DNA of 64,000 bases from Erinaceus europaeus (GCF_950295315.1 NC_080172.1:113833267-113897266), one strand, 5' to 3'. Shown: positions 20,496 through 30,744, numbered from the stretch's first letter. Program-made: numbers and translations. The notes: generated by a model from the sequence alone, not told the origin.

Positions 20496-20995
20496 TGCCG
20501 GGATAGCCTGAGGGTACTTCTTCCCGAGCTAGTGCTCTCTGGGTTGGAGAGAACTCAACTGGAGCCGATCTAGGCTGCTGCATGGGAGAGGGATCAGGAA
20601 CTCGTGCTGCACTAACTTCCGCAGGAGATACACTCTGGAACTCTCGGAGCCGGAAAGCAATTTCCAAGTGTCTTTAATCAGAAGAGCAGCTGTTTTTATA
20701 CTCTCCAAGTAGGGTGGAAACAGGATGTGATATAGAGAGGGTGGAGAGAAAAATGACTGGTGACAATCAGAGTGTGACAAGGAGAGGATCAGGGTGTGAC
20801 AAGGAGAGGGGGTGGAGCAAAAACATATCATGAAACAGTGGGGATTGAACCAATGCCCTGGAGGGAGTGTGGTGCTTTATGTAAATGTAAAAGTGATTTA
20901 TGTAAATAGACCAAAGCTTTGAATGGGATTAAATCTATCCCTATATAGGCATATGGTTAAGCAGAAGCCAGGGGGAGCTGGCATACTATCCAACA
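20496..20995 (-). mobile_element. Solo LTR, 500 bp, 6-bp TSD
   Basis: Plus strand runs TGCCGGGATAG to TACTATCCAACA, flanked by CACATG at 20490-20495 and 20996-21001. On the minus strand, GAGTATAAAAACAGC is a good TATA box and ATTAAAGA about 20 bp downstream is a candidate polyadenylation signal, giving U3-R-U5 order. The U3 part holds a 22-bp tandem duplication at 20766-20787 and 20788-20809. It shares the box GACAAGGAGAGGGGGTGGAG with the LTR at 15989. Confidence 0.92.
20690..20704 (-). promoter_or_regulatory. LTR TATA box
   Basis: Complement of this interval reads GAGTATAAAAACAGC, a canonical TATA element in the position expected in a retroviral U3. Whether it still drives transcription cannot be told from sequence. 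Confidence 0.65.
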
Positions 20996-21064
20996 CACAT
21001 GGAACAGTTATTGTGTTTGACTGTTGATTTTAAACCATTAATCCCCCAATAAATATAAATAAAA

Positions 21065-21196
21065 AGCGAGTGACACCACCAGTCCTTGTCTCACTAGTCA
21101 TGAACCTTCCCCCTGCAGTTGGGAACAGGGACTTCTACCCTGGTCCTTGCACGTGGTAACCAGTGTGCTTAACCAGGGATGCCACTGCCAGGCCTT
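21065..21196 (-). mobile_element. SINE S2, 3' part missing
   Basis: CCCCCTGCAGTTGGGAACAG, CCTGGTCCTTGCACG and CTTAACCAGGGATGCC form the tRNA-like head half only. Confidence 0.8.
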
Positions 21197-21336
21197 GAGA
21201 TTATTATTATCTTTTTTCCCCCACCAGAGCACTACTCAGCTCTGGCATATGGTGATCATGGGGACTGAACCTGGGTGCTCAGAGCCTCCGGTATCAAAGC
21301 CATCTTCATAACCATTATGCTGTCTCCCCAGCCTGA
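21197..21336 (-). mobile_element. SINE S3
   Basis: CCAGAGCACTACTCAGCTCTG, GGACTGAACCTGGG and AACCATTATGCTGTCTCCCC are clear. Confidence 0.88.
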
Positions 21337-21515
21337 AGTTACTGCTTTTCATAACATAAATTTGTAACTAGTGTGCAAAGTTGCTTCTCTGTCCAAATTT
21401 GTTGCTCTTCTATCATTCACCCTGGCTGTCATTTGGAGATCCATCTCCACCTGCTTTTGAATGACAAGGTCCATGATAGATATCTATCATGAGCCTATGT
21501 CCCGCTATTTAATCT

Positions 21516-21711
21516 TCTTCTTCTTCTTCTAGCGTTTGCCCTTCTTCCGTAGTCAGTCAACAGGTCAGGTTGAAAGCTGTCAGGAGCTGCTTGTTGCTGG
21601 CTTTGAAAGTGACTGGGATCCATGTGGATTCAGTCGGCTAGGAAGGATCGTCAGTTTCCCCAATGGATGGGTACTCACGGGATTCACCACGAGAAGGTCG
21701 ATCCAATGCAT
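21516..21711 (-). mobile_element. Short retroelement with non-L1 LINE tail, copy 2
   Basis: A ~196-bp minus-strand copy closely similar to 1880-2072. A perfect 15-bp TSD CCCGCTATTTAATCT lies at 21501-21515 and 21712-21726. The tail has five AGA-type triplets against about two in copy 1. The same 5' start, CATTGGATCGACC, is seen in both copies, so the 5' end is probably genuine and not a random truncation. The last ~50 nt matches the 3' end of the LINE at 55819-57041. An indel relative to copy 1 breaks the frame open in copy 1. Confidence 0.87.
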
Positions 21712-21726
21712 CCCGCTATTTAATCT

Positions 21727-22374
21727 AAATTGCAGTGACATCCTCAGGTCCCTGTCATAGTCTAGAGTTCCAGTCATTATGAATTTAGAAGGGCCTGTGG
21801 AAGCTGCTAAGAAGTGAGTCCCTCTGTGTTCAGAGATGAAGGGGCTGGAGCTTTTGCATCCATCTTGCCACCATGACATCTAAGCCAAGGCCCAGCACCT
21901 TATCTTTGGGTATTTCATTTAGATACAATCCTCATATACCCCTGATCTTAAAAGTCATTTGGACTGAAATTTTTCTGTCCATCACAACCCAAAATATACT
22001 TGATTCCTGGAGAAACTGAGTCTTGCAAAGATCGTGTAGCTGGAGGAGATTGCCCTGCTGCTGAGTAGTAGAACAGAGGCATAGGCCAGGCCCCCGGGCT
22101 CTTTTCTGTGCCCTTCCACACCAGCCTTGTACCACTACTGCCTCTGGAAGATCATTCTCCATCCGGCAGCTGGTGTCACCTGTGTACACTGAAATATCCA
22201 GATTGTTCACATGACAACATGACAGCTTCTCACCTCACACATCGTTCTGGAGGAAGCCTGTCAGTGCAGGGAGCCTGTTTGCTCAGGCAGTTTGGGTTTT
22301 CTTCCATGGGAAAACAGGGGTGAATATTCCTGGGGCTCGTGCCCACCCCACCATCCTGGAGGATGTTTGTGAAT
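21727..22374. other. No recognised feature
   Basis: Unique-looking DNA. Overlapping frames of 71-99 codons on both strands have no recognisable domain. Confidence 0.55.
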
Positions 22375-22535
22375 ATAATATACCTTGGAGAATTTTGGTC
22401 CATACTCTCAGAGAGAGATAAAGAGAATAAGAAAGCTTCTGATGGAAGGGCTGAGGGGATGGGATGTGGAACTCTGTTGGTGGGAACTATCTGGGATTGT
22501 ACCCCTGTTATCTTACAATCTTGTTAATCATTATT
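22375..22535 (+). mobile_element. L1 3'-UTR fragment, lineage B, diverged
   Basis: TTGGTCCATACTCTCAGAG and ATCTTGTTAATCATTATTAA match the terminal part of the lineage B 3' UTR. Confidence 0.7.
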
Positions 22536-22543
22536 AAGTCATT

Positions 22544-22547
<4 letters not shown>

Positions 22548-22578
<31 letters not shown>
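22548..22578. repeat. (CA)n microsatellite
   Basis: About 15 CA units directly after the L1 tail. Confidence 0.95.
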
Positions 22579-22581
<3 letters not shown>

Positions 22582-22663
22582 TGAGGGTTGTGGAGTTAAA
22601 ACTCTAGGCCATTCTTCATAAAAGAAGAAAAAGAAAATGTGAGGAGAATGACCTGGAGTAGGC

Positions 22664-22688
22664 CCTCTCTCTCTCTCTCTCTCTCTCT
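22664..22688. repeat. (CT)n microsatellite
   Basis: About 12 perfect CT units. Confidence 0.93.
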
Positions 22689-23325
22689 TGCTGTCACATC
22701 ACCTATGTCTGCAAGCAGCGCTGGGTTTTTAATAAATGTTATTTTGATTGGATTTAGAAGTTTGGAGAAGACAAAGTGACACATTTTCACAGCTCCCTGT
22801 CAAACCAAAGCATGATTGCCAAAATGCTCAGTTTAAAAAAAAGAGAGAGGGAGAAAGAAAGAAGCCAGCAGAAAAGGGAATAACTTGTGTGAAACATCTT
22901 TGCTGCGTTTCAAGCTTCTGGAGGGCTTTGCCTCAGTTCTCATTCCCCAGTTATCACTCGTAGGTGCACCTGACTGGATGCAACTGGGGCTTTGGGGGGG
23001 GGGGAGAAGCGGGGGTCGGGGCAGGCTCTCAGGAGAACTGTTACATTAATGCCATCAGTTGAGGCTTGCTCTAAATGCACAGAGTGGTGAGCACACGGCT
23101 TTTTTTTTTTAATTTTAGGTAATCATTCATGAGCCATCATATCCCTTTTGCGGTTGCTTTTACAGGGAATTAGATGTGAATCCTTTTATAAATAAAAGAC
23201 TCCTTCCACTGGGTAAAGATGTACCGACTGTTGTCTACATCGGAAAAATGCTTCTGTGGTTAAAAAAAATAGATTAATGTCATATAAATAATGAAGAATT
23301 GTTTGTGTTGAAAAGAATAAATGGG
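22689..23325. other. Unique stretch, possible conserved non-coding DNA
   Basis: Free of recognised repeats except a G cluster near 22993 and a T-run near 23100. The part at 23110-23290 reads like slowly evolving non-coding sequence. This is an impression only. Confidence 0.4.
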
Positions 23326-23886
23326 GGGGGGCTAGGCGGTTGGCACAGCCAGTTAAGCACACATAGTACTAAGTGTAAGAATCCAGTTTTGTGGGAGTCG
23401 GGCGGTAGCGCAGCGGGTTAAGCGCACGTGGCGCAAAGCGCAAGGACCGGCGGAAGGATCCCGGTTCGAGCCCCCGGCTCCCCACCTTCAGGGGAGTCGC
23501 TTCACAAGCATGAAGCAGGTCTGCCGGTGTCTGTCTTTCTCTCCCCCTCTCTATCTTCCCCTCCTCTCTCCCTTTCTCTCTGTCCTATCCAACAGCAACA
23601 TCAGTAACAACAAGGGCAACAAAAAGGGAATAAATAAATAAATATTAAAAAAAAAAGAATCTAGTTTTGTGCTCTGGCTCCCCAAGTGCAGGGGGAAAGC
23701 TTCAGGAGCAGGGAAGCAGGTCTGCAAGTGTCTATGTATCTCTCTCCCTCCTTCTCTCCCCCTCCTCTCTCAATATTCTCTGTCCTATCTAATACAATGG
23801 AAAAAAATGGCTACCAGGAGCTGTGTATTTGTAGTGACAACACTAAACCCTAATGATAACCCTGGAGGCCAAAAAAAAAAAAAAAA
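23326..23886 (+). mobile_element. SINE S1 host copy split by a younger SINE
   Basis: The head (GGGCTAGGCGGTTGGCACAG) is at 23326-23389. The remainder (GCTCCCCAAGTGCAGGGGG to GATAACCCTGGAGGCC and poly-A) is at 23672-23886. Confidence 0.9.
23394..23655 (+). mobile_element. Young SINE S1, intact promoter boxes
   Basis: Near-consensus copy. The box A region is TAGCGCAGCGGGTTAAGCGC and box B is GGTTCGAGCCCC. The tail contains AATAAA followed by an A-run. The TSD AGAATCCAGTTTTGTG at 23378-23393 recurs at 23656-23671 with one mismatch. This is one of the least diverged copies in the window. Confidence 0.95.
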
Positions 23887-23991
23887 AGAATAAAGGAGAG
23901 GGGGGCACAAAAGAAGGGAGAATGAAAGAAGAAAGAAAGAAAGAAAGAAAAGAAAAAGGGAAAGAATAAATGGACTAAAGATTTATGGTCA

Positions 23992-24276
23992 GGGGAGTCG
24001 GGCGGTATTACAGCGGGTTAAGCGCACGTGGCGCAAAGCCCAAGGGCCTGCATAAGGATCCCAGTTCAGGCCCCCGGCTCCCCACATGCAGGGGAGTCAC
24101 TTCACAGGCGGTGAAGCAGGTCTGCAGGTGTCTCTCTTTCTCTCTCTCCCCTTCTCTGTCTCCCCTCCTCTCTCCATTTTTCCCTGTCCTATCCAACAAC
24201 GATGACATCAATAGCAACAACAATAATAACCACAACAGTAAAAAACAAAAGGGAATAAATAAATATAAAAAAAAAA
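23992..24276 (+). mobile_element. Young SINE S1
   Basis: Head GGAGTCGGGCGGTATTACAG and box B changed to CAGTTCAGGCCC. The tail is AACAACAATAATAACC-rich and ends in AATAAATATAAAA. Flanks AAGATTTATGGTC / AAGATTATGGTC form a TSD. Confidence 0.93.
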
Positions 24277-24674
24277 GATTATGGTCTAACTTCCAAAATT
24301 CTTGGAGAAAGTTGAATAGGAGTCCAGCAGGACAATTCTTCCTTTAGGCTTTTTTGTTTGTTTCCTTGTTTGCTCATCTTAGTTCTGCTTTATTTCCCTG
24401 CTCTCTTCCTGTCCACATGGACCTGCATTGTTCTCAGAGCTAGGAAGAAACCAGTGAAGCCAAGACTCCAAATATGAAGTCTGAAGAGCTGCCCCTTGCT
24501 TGCATTTCATTGCTGACAACTTTTCATCTTTGACCTTGACTCACTCTGCTGGTGTCTACCTTCCAGCTGAACCCATCTGTGGGCCCTGACTGAACCAGAT
24601 TGGACCCATAGTACACACTGAGCTAGAATTGTTACTCAGGATACTCTGTCTTTAAAATGGAAGGGAGGGAGGAG
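24277..24674. other. No recognised feature
   Basis: Unique-looking DNA without a supportable frame. Confidence 0.55.
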
Positions 24675-24680
24675 GAGGAG

Positions 24681-25022
24681 TGCCAGTCCCTGTTGGACGC
24701 CAGATGCCTGGCTAGCATCTCGGGCGGGAAAGAGACCACCAGGAACTCATGGCTGAGCGGAAAGGCAATCCAATGTGTTTTTTAATCAGAAAAGAATCTG
24801 CCTTTAAATATCTTCTAAGACAGAAGTGGTAGGGTGGGAAACCGGAAGTGACTAGGAGAGGGGGTGGAGCAAAAAAGAGAGCGAACAGAACATAGAAATC
24901 TTCCATCTAACCAGTGGGGATTAAACCAATACCCTGCAGGCAGATCTGCTCAGGCAAAACAGTCATTATGTAAATAGACCACAACATGAAGCAATGCAGC
25001 AGACCTGGCCTAATGAACAACA
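24681..25022 (-). mobile_element. Solo LTR, 342 bp, 6-bp TSD
   Basis: Plus strand runs TGCCAGTCCCTG to AATGAACAACA, flanked by GAGGAG at 24675-24680 and 25023-25028. It shares AACTCATGGCTGAGC and AGGAGAGGGGGTGGAGCAAA with the other LTRs. The minus strand shows ATTTAAAG and ATTAAAAAA as weak TATA and polyadenylation candidates. Confidence 0.85.
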
Positions 25023-25029
25023 GAGGAGA

Positions 25030-25511
25030 GGCATTGGAAAGGGTTAGGTCTACTGGCTGTGACTGTGGTAGGTACAGTGATGACCTCCCCAGCTTGTTTG
25101 ACATGATAATTCACCTGGGCAGTAGGCTCCTTTGCAATGTGCATTAAGTCTGGCTGCCACTACTCTAAAAGAGGTTACTTGATACTGTGATCTCTTTCAC
25201 TCTTTCTCATCCACTATCTAAAAATAACGATGATGATGATGACCCCCACTCCCAAAATAGTCTACATCTTTAATCCTAAAACTTCATGGGACAAAGGGCC
25301 TTTGCACATACAAAATGAGAAGGATATTTGGCCATGCCCATTGGTATCACAGGGTCTCTTTAAAAAAAAAAAAAAAAGAGGTAAGTATGGCTGACAGAAT
25401 AGTTTACCTGGGAGGGTGTGCACACCATCCAGGTTTAAACGTGACCCTCACTGTACTGGGTGAGAGTCTTGGACTGTGGTGTCTCTCCTTCTTCCCTACA
25501 ACTCCGTGCCC
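25030..25511. other. No recognised feature
   Basis: Unique-looking DNA with an A-run near 25362. Confidence 0.5.
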
Positions 25512-26010
25512 TCTTTTTATTGATGATTTAATAATGATTAACAAGACTGTCAGATAACAGGGGTACAATTTCACACAGTTCCCACTACCAGAGTTCCATG
25601 TCCCATTCCCTCCATTGGAAGCTTCCCTAGTCTTCCCTCTGAGAGTATGGACCAAAATTCTCCATGGGGAGCAGAAAGTGGAAGGTCTGGCTTCTGTAAT
25701 TGCTGCTGGGCATGGGCGTTGGCAGGTGGATCCATACCCCAGCCTATTTCTCTCTTTCCCTAGTGGGGCAGAGCTCTGGGGAGGTGAGGTTCCAGGGCAC
25801 ATTGGTGAGGTCGTCTGCCCAGTGAAGTCAGAATGGCAGCATGGTAGCATCTGCAAGTTAGTGACTGAAAGGCAACGGAAAGATAGACAGCAGAAGAAAT
25901 CGTTTAATAAACAGGAACCCAAAGGTAGAAATATAAAAGATAAAACTAGGGGTCTTCATGTGGGAAGAAGCTAGGAAGTTAATTTGAGGAATGTTCCAAG
26001 AAGCCCATGA
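25512..26010 (-). mobile_element. L1 3'-UTR, lineage B, long copy
   Basis: One of the longest lineage B copies, minus strand, from TTTATTGATGATTTAATAAT to GAAGAAGCTAGGAAGTTAAT. No ORF2 frame is preserved. Confidence 0.82.
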
Positions 26011-26037
26011 TTTTAGTAATTTTTCTTGACCTTGATA

Positions 26038-26155
26038 GCTAACCTTTTTCTCTCTCTCCCTCTCCCTCTCCCCATCCCTCTCTGTCTCCCTCTCCCTCTC
26101 CCTCTCCCTCTCCCTCTCCCTCTTCCCCCCCCTCTCTCCCTCTCTCTCTCTCTCT
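26038..26155. repeat. CT-rich simple repeat
   Basis: Mostly (CTCCCT)n, joined directly to the 3' end of the next SINE. Confidence 0.93.
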
Positions 26156-26455
26156 CACCTCCAGGGTTATCGCTGGGACTCAATGCTTGTACCATGAAGC
26201 CACTGCTCCTAGAATCCATTTTTTCCCATTTTGTTGCCATTGTTGTTGTTACTGATATTGGATAGGACAGAGAAATCAAGAGAGGAGGGGAAAACAGAAA
26301 GAGGAGACAAAAATAGACACCTGCAGACCTGCATCATCACTTGTGAAGCGACCCCTCTGCAGGAGAGAGCAGGGGAGCTCAAACCAGGATCTTTAGGCCG
26401 GTCCATGTGCTTCACTCCATGTACACTTAACCTGCTGCACTACTGCCTGGCCCCC
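26156..26455 (-). mobile_element. SINE S1, long form
   Basis: CCTCCAGGGTTATCGCTGGG, GAAGCCACTGCTCCTAG, the GA-rich middle and the inverted head CTGCTGCACTACTGCCTGG. Confidence 0.92.
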
Positions 26456-26459
26456 ATTT

Positions 26460-27040
26460 GCTTTTCTTTTTATCTAAAAAACAAACAAACAAAAACAGAG
26501 CAGTAAAGTCCTGAGTCCTGATGACAGTAAATAATAAATACTTAAAAGGAGAGACAAGAGGGTCAGAGTCCAAAAGAAAAAAAAAAAAAAGGAGATGTGT
26601 GGGTGGAAAAAAGGAGATGTGTGGGTGGAAACAGGTGGGTGAGAGAGGCACACAGGCTTGAGAAGTGAGACTACAGAGACACACCTTCTCCCTTGAGAGC
26701 CTGTGGAAGGAACCAGACTGCAGACTGCCTGAGTCTGTTCCCATAAAACTCATTTTCAGACCACCGACCCTCAGAACTAAAAGGCGATATATTTGTATTC
26801 TTTGAAGCAACTACATGTATAACAATTTGTTTCTGGCTATAACAATTTGTTTCTGGCGCGCAACAGAGAACTATTACATGCGTGCACTGTATAAAACATT
26901 AAAATAATACACAGGCCTCAGCTCTCAGACTCACAGAGCATAATTCACTCTTTCTCTGAAGATTCTTATCACACCTTCGGCTCCTGCAGTGGGCAAGGGA
27001 CATGGTTAGGAAAAGAAACCTCCATGCATTTATGTATATT
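26460..27040. other. Unique DNA with short tandem duplications
   Basis: GGAGATGTGTGGGTGGAAAA occurs twice in tandem near 26591, and a perfect 20-bp duplication sits at 26818-26837 and 26838-26857. Confidence 0.7.
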
Positions 27041-27041
27041 A

Positions 27042-27140
27042 GCAGAGCACTGCTCAGCTCTGGTTTATGGTGGCTTTAGGGATTGAATCTCGGACCTTCA
27101 GTCTCAGGCATGAAAGTCTCTTTATATAATCATTAAGCTC
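27042..27140 (-). mobile_element. SINE S3, partial
   Basis: CAGAGCACTGCTCAGCTCTG and GGGATTGAATCTCGGACC are clear; the copy ends at a C-tract near 27141-27152. Confidence 0.85.
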
Positions 27141-27414
27141 CCCCCCCCCCCCGTTATATTCTTGCTGACCCAGAGAGAGCACAGACTGAGAGCAAGAAGC
27201 CAGCCCGCCAGTGATTGGGAATGGGAAGGAAAGTGATGCAGCTGCTTTGACCTCAGAATTTGGCAAACCTGTCTGTTCTTATTCTGGGTCTGCCTTGCTC
27301 TCTAAGGTGCCCTCCAGGAGTGTCTGACACTGTGGGCATAAAGGGATTTACAGACGAGAACTTGTTCTTCCTCCTCTCTGTCTGTGCATGCTTCCTATCA
27401 GTGTCCCCAGGAGT

Positions 27415-27488
27415 CGTGTGTGTGTGTGTGTGTGTGTGTCTGTGTGTGTCTGTGTGCGTCTGTGTGCGTCTGTGTGTGTGTGTGTGTC
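27415..27488. repeat. (TG)n microsatellite
   Basis: TG dinucleotides with interspersed TC/GC variants. Cysteine/valine-rich frames are artefacts. Confidence 0.95.
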
Positions 27489-27621
27489 TCCAGGCAGGGG
27501 ATGTCATTTATTGTTGTAGCACTTGGTGCACAAAATAGTGCCCTTACACCAAACGCAAAGCTCAGACTCTCTCTTCAGAGTGAAACATTTCACCACTGCT
27601 GCGCACCAGATCTCTCCTAAC

Positions 27622-27625
<4 letters not shown>

Positions 27626-27656
<31 letters not shown>
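27626..27656. repeat. (TA)n microsatellite
   Basis: About 15 AT/TA units. Confidence 0.93.
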
Positions 27657-27658
<2 letters not shown>

Positions 27659-27789
27659 ATCAAGCCTTCCTGATGAAAGATCACAAAGGGTAATTCTTTT
27701 TTTTTCTTCTCTCTTTTGTCTTAAACATTTCCATTTCATGAAACTATACACATAGAAGCTAGGGAGCCTGTCTTCAGAATTGAATTTTT

Positions 27790-27932
27790 TTCATGATTTA
27801 TTTATTTATTCATGAGAAAGATAGGAGGAGAGAAAGAACCAGACATCACTCTGGTACATGTGCTGCCGGGGATTCGAACTCAAGACCTTATGGTTAATCA
27901 ATGCTTTATCCACTACGCCACCTCCTAGACCA
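27790..27932 (-). mobile_element. SINE S4
   Basis: Minus-strand tRNA-derived element. Its complement reads GGTGGCGTAGTGGATAAAGC at the head, GAGTTCGAATCCCC at box B (close to canonical), CAGCACATGTACCAGAGTG, and an (AATA)n tail. Confidence 0.88.
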
Positions 27933-27973
27933 CAGAAGTGAATGTTATGTACAGAAAATAAGACACTTTTTTT

Positions 27974-28140
27974 TCTTTATTGGGGGGATTAGTGGTTTAC
28001 GGTCAACAGTAAAATACAGTAGTTGGTACACATGTAACATTTGCCAGTTCTCCACATAACAATTCAACCCCTGCTAGGTCCTTCTCTGCCATCATGTTCC
28101 AGGACCTGAACCCCCACCCCCACCCCAGGGAAATAAAACA
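27974..28140 (-). mobile_element. L1 3'-UTR fragment, lineage A/C
   Basis: TTTCTTTATTGGGGGGATTA and CAACCCCTGCTAGGTCC relate it to the 3' end at 4984. The variant segment ATCATGTTCCAGGACCTG is shared with 49895-50075. Confidence 0.82.
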
Positions 28141-28458
28141 CATTATTAATCCCAGTTCCCGGAATTTTAACAGCGTAACAATAGGAAGGCAGATCTGAGA
28201 GAGGAGCTCAATTCTCCTGAGCCCTGGGGGTGAGGAGTTCTTGCTTGTGCTTGAGGCTATGGGTCCAGACACCTTGGCTTCCTGCCCCCAGCCTTGTGGA
28301 TATGTCCTGTTTATATAGTTCAGGGCAGGCTGGCTTTGTGAGTTAAGTTGCCTTTAATTAGGGATTACAGGCAGGGCTGTCCTGGCTGCTCTGGCCAACT
28401 AGCTGCAGTAAAGAGTTCCCAAAGGTCACAGAGCACTGAAGCCCCCCCCCAAAAAAAA

Positions 28459-28489
<31 letters not shown>

Positions 28490-29150
28490 AAGGGAAATAA
28501 AAGAAAAGTTTCCCAGGGACAGAATGTGCAGAGAGCTCGCAGCCCATCTGTCTTCTCCTGGTCCAGCTAACAACATCTTCTCTGAAGGAATGCTTAAAAG
28601 TTCACCCTGCCTTCTTGCGAGTATGTCAGTATTTAGGGGGCAGGTTCAAACCTTGGACTGTGGAGGCCAGCTGTTCAGGGGAGAATTTGACTTTGCCTGA
28701 ATATAGCCAAACAATCTGGGACTAGTTCACTAATTTGTGAATGCTAGTTTCCATCATTGCAGGAAAATGATACCACCAGGTTATTATGGGGACAGAGATG
28801 ATGCCAGGTGGCTTGTATGGTTCATGCTGTATGCTCAGTGACTTTTTATTTTTGTTGTTAGTGTTACTGCCTTTCTGAATAACCTTGTTACTTTGCCATG
28901 TTCTTTGTGGGGGCTGTAGAAGATGCAATTCCACCCCCAGCCCCCATGTGCATTACGATGGGGCTTACACACTTCAGGTAGAGCCAGCTATGAAGTCCTA
29001 TCCCTGCTGTGAAATGATTTAACCATTGATTTTCAGGGAAATTCAGCAGTATTCGCCGACATTTGTTGGATGCTACAGTTAGGGGAAGGGGAGGGCTACT
29101 GTTATCTAATGGGTGGAGACCAGGGACGCCCCTCAAAAATCTTGCAACCT
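28141..29150. other. Unique DNA with a (GA)n run
   Basis: One kilobase with only a poly-C/poly-A run at 28442-28467 and (GA)n at 28468-28489. Confidence 0.55.
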
Positions 29151-29151
29151 G

Positions 29152-29438
29152 GGAGTCGGGCGGTAGCACAGCCGGTTAAGCACAAGTGGCGCAAAGCGCA
29201 AGGACCAGCATAAGGATCCCGGTTCGAGCCCCCGGTCCCCCACCTGCAGGGGAGTCGCTTCATAGATGGTGAAGCAGGTCTGCAGGTGTCTGTCTTTCTC
29301 TCCCCCTCCTTGTCTTCCCCTCCTATCTCCATTTGTCTCTGTCCTATCCAACAACGACATCAAGAACAACAATAATAACTACAACAACAATAAAAAACAA
29401 CAAGAGCAACAAGAGGGTAAATAAATAAAAATTTTAAA
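29152..29438 (+). mobile_element. Young SINE S1
   Basis: Head GGGAGTCGGGCGGTAGCAC, box B GGTTCGAGCCCCC and an ACAACAATAATAAC-rich tail with AATAAA. Flanks TTGCAACCTG / TTACAACCTG are the TSD. Confidence 0.95.
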
Positions 29439-29649
29439 AAATTTACAACCTGTGGGAGAGCTCCAAATCCCCAAATGTCAACACAGTGCCAAAGCTGAGA
29501 AGCCCTAACTTACAGGATGCCACATGTGACATAAGGATTCTCAACATATAGCTGTTTGATTCTGGTAGTGGTGGGTGTCTATGGTCAAGTCTGTTGGCAA
29601 CTGGATACTCACGATTGAGTGGTAAAATCAGAAGTAAAAATGCACTCTA

Positions 29650-29938
29650 GGGGTTCAGGCGGTAGCACAGCAGGTTAAACGCACATGGCACGAGGAGGGT
29701 CACTTCACAGGCGGTGAAGCAGGTCTGCAGGTGTCTATCTTTCTCTCCCCGTCTCTGCTCCCCTCCTCTCTCGATTTCTCTCTGTCCTATCCAACAGCAA
29801 CAACAGCAATGGCAATAGTAATAATAACAACAAACAAGGGCAGCAAAATGGGAAAAAATGGCCTCCAAGAGCAGTGGATTCGTAGTGCTGGCACTGAGCC
29901 CCAGCAATATCTTGGAGGCAAAAAAAAAAAAAAAGTGA
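29650..29938 (+). mobile_element. SINE S1 lacking box B
   Basis: The head GGCGGTAGCACAGCAGG runs through ACGCACATGGCAC straight into GGGTCACTTCACAGGCGG. About 55 nt with box B are missing. The 3' module is complete. TSD AATGCACTCTA lies at 29639-29649 and 29940-29950. Confidence 0.92.
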
Positions 29939-30011
29939 TAATGCACTCTATTACCCCTGCTCATCAAAGCCAGCTCTAATAACAGGACTCCAGCTGGAGA
30001 AAGCAAGGGGG

Positions 30012-30322
30012 AGGAAGGGCTGACTGGTGGCGCACCAGGTTAAGTGCCTATAGTACTAAGGGCAAGGATCCAGGTTCAAGCCCCTGGCTCCCTACCAGCA
30101 GAGGGGGCTGCTTCATAGGCATTGAAGCAGATCTGCAGGTCTCTCTCTCTCTCTCTCTCTCTCTGCCTCTCTGCCTCTCTGCCTCTCTCCTTCCCTCCCT
30201 CCTCTCTCAATTTCTCTCTGTCCTGTCCAGTAAGATGCAAAAAATGACTGTCAGGAGCAGTGGATTCATAGTGCTGGCACCGAACCCCAGGGATTAACCT
30301 GGAGATAAAATAAAAAGAGAGA
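30012..30322 (+). mobile_element. SINE S1, long form
   Basis: GGTGGCGCACCAGGTTAAG, box B GGTTCAAGCCCC and module GGAGCAGTGGATTCATAG. The CT middle is expanded, with three CTCTGC units. Confidence 0.9.
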
Positions 30323-30685
30323 GAAAGGAAGAGTGTCCATGGGGCCCTGAACTGGTAGGCAGAGCACCAGGACTCTAATTCTTTCTTTTTATTTCTCATT
30401 TTAAAAAATTATCTTTATTTAGGCTTCTGATTCAGCACATGTATCATAGACTAATCAACATAAAGGAACTTTGCGTGGAAAGCAAACGTGAACTGTCAAA
30501 TGGAAAGACTTCTAGGATGAAAGCCAAGTGCTAGCATGTCCTTTTGCCTCTGTGTATCTGTGCACACCGTGTGTTGTTCTTGACAGCTTGTCTACAACTT
30601 GACTAGGTTGGAGTTGCGGTTATAGTGGCAATCTTGATATTGTTGGTCAGAGTTTAGAGAGAGGTGAAGACTTCCAATTAATGCC

Positions 30686-30740
30686 TTCTTTCTCTCTGTC
30701 CTATCCAACAGCAATGGCAACAGTAGCAACAGTAACAATG
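30686..30740 (+). mobile_element. SINE S1 fragment
   Basis: TTCTCTCTGTCCTATCCAAC followed by AGCAATGGCAACAGTAGC is the S1 middle/tail junction alone. Confidence 0.65.
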
Positions 30741-30744
30741 GTTC

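Larger units (their letters stand above)
20424..21064 (+). mobile_element. L1 3'-UTR fragment, lineage A/C, split by an LTR
   Basis: ATGATGGCAGAGGAGGACC at the left and TAAACCATTAATCCCCC at the right are the two halves of the sequence seen intact at 49895-50075. The solo LTR at 20496-20995 separates them. Confidence 0.78.

Noticed and set aside
23394..23480. tRNA gene (box A and box B present)
   Set aside because: The boxes belong to the tRNA-derived head of a SINE followed by its CT-rich body, A-rich tail and TSD.
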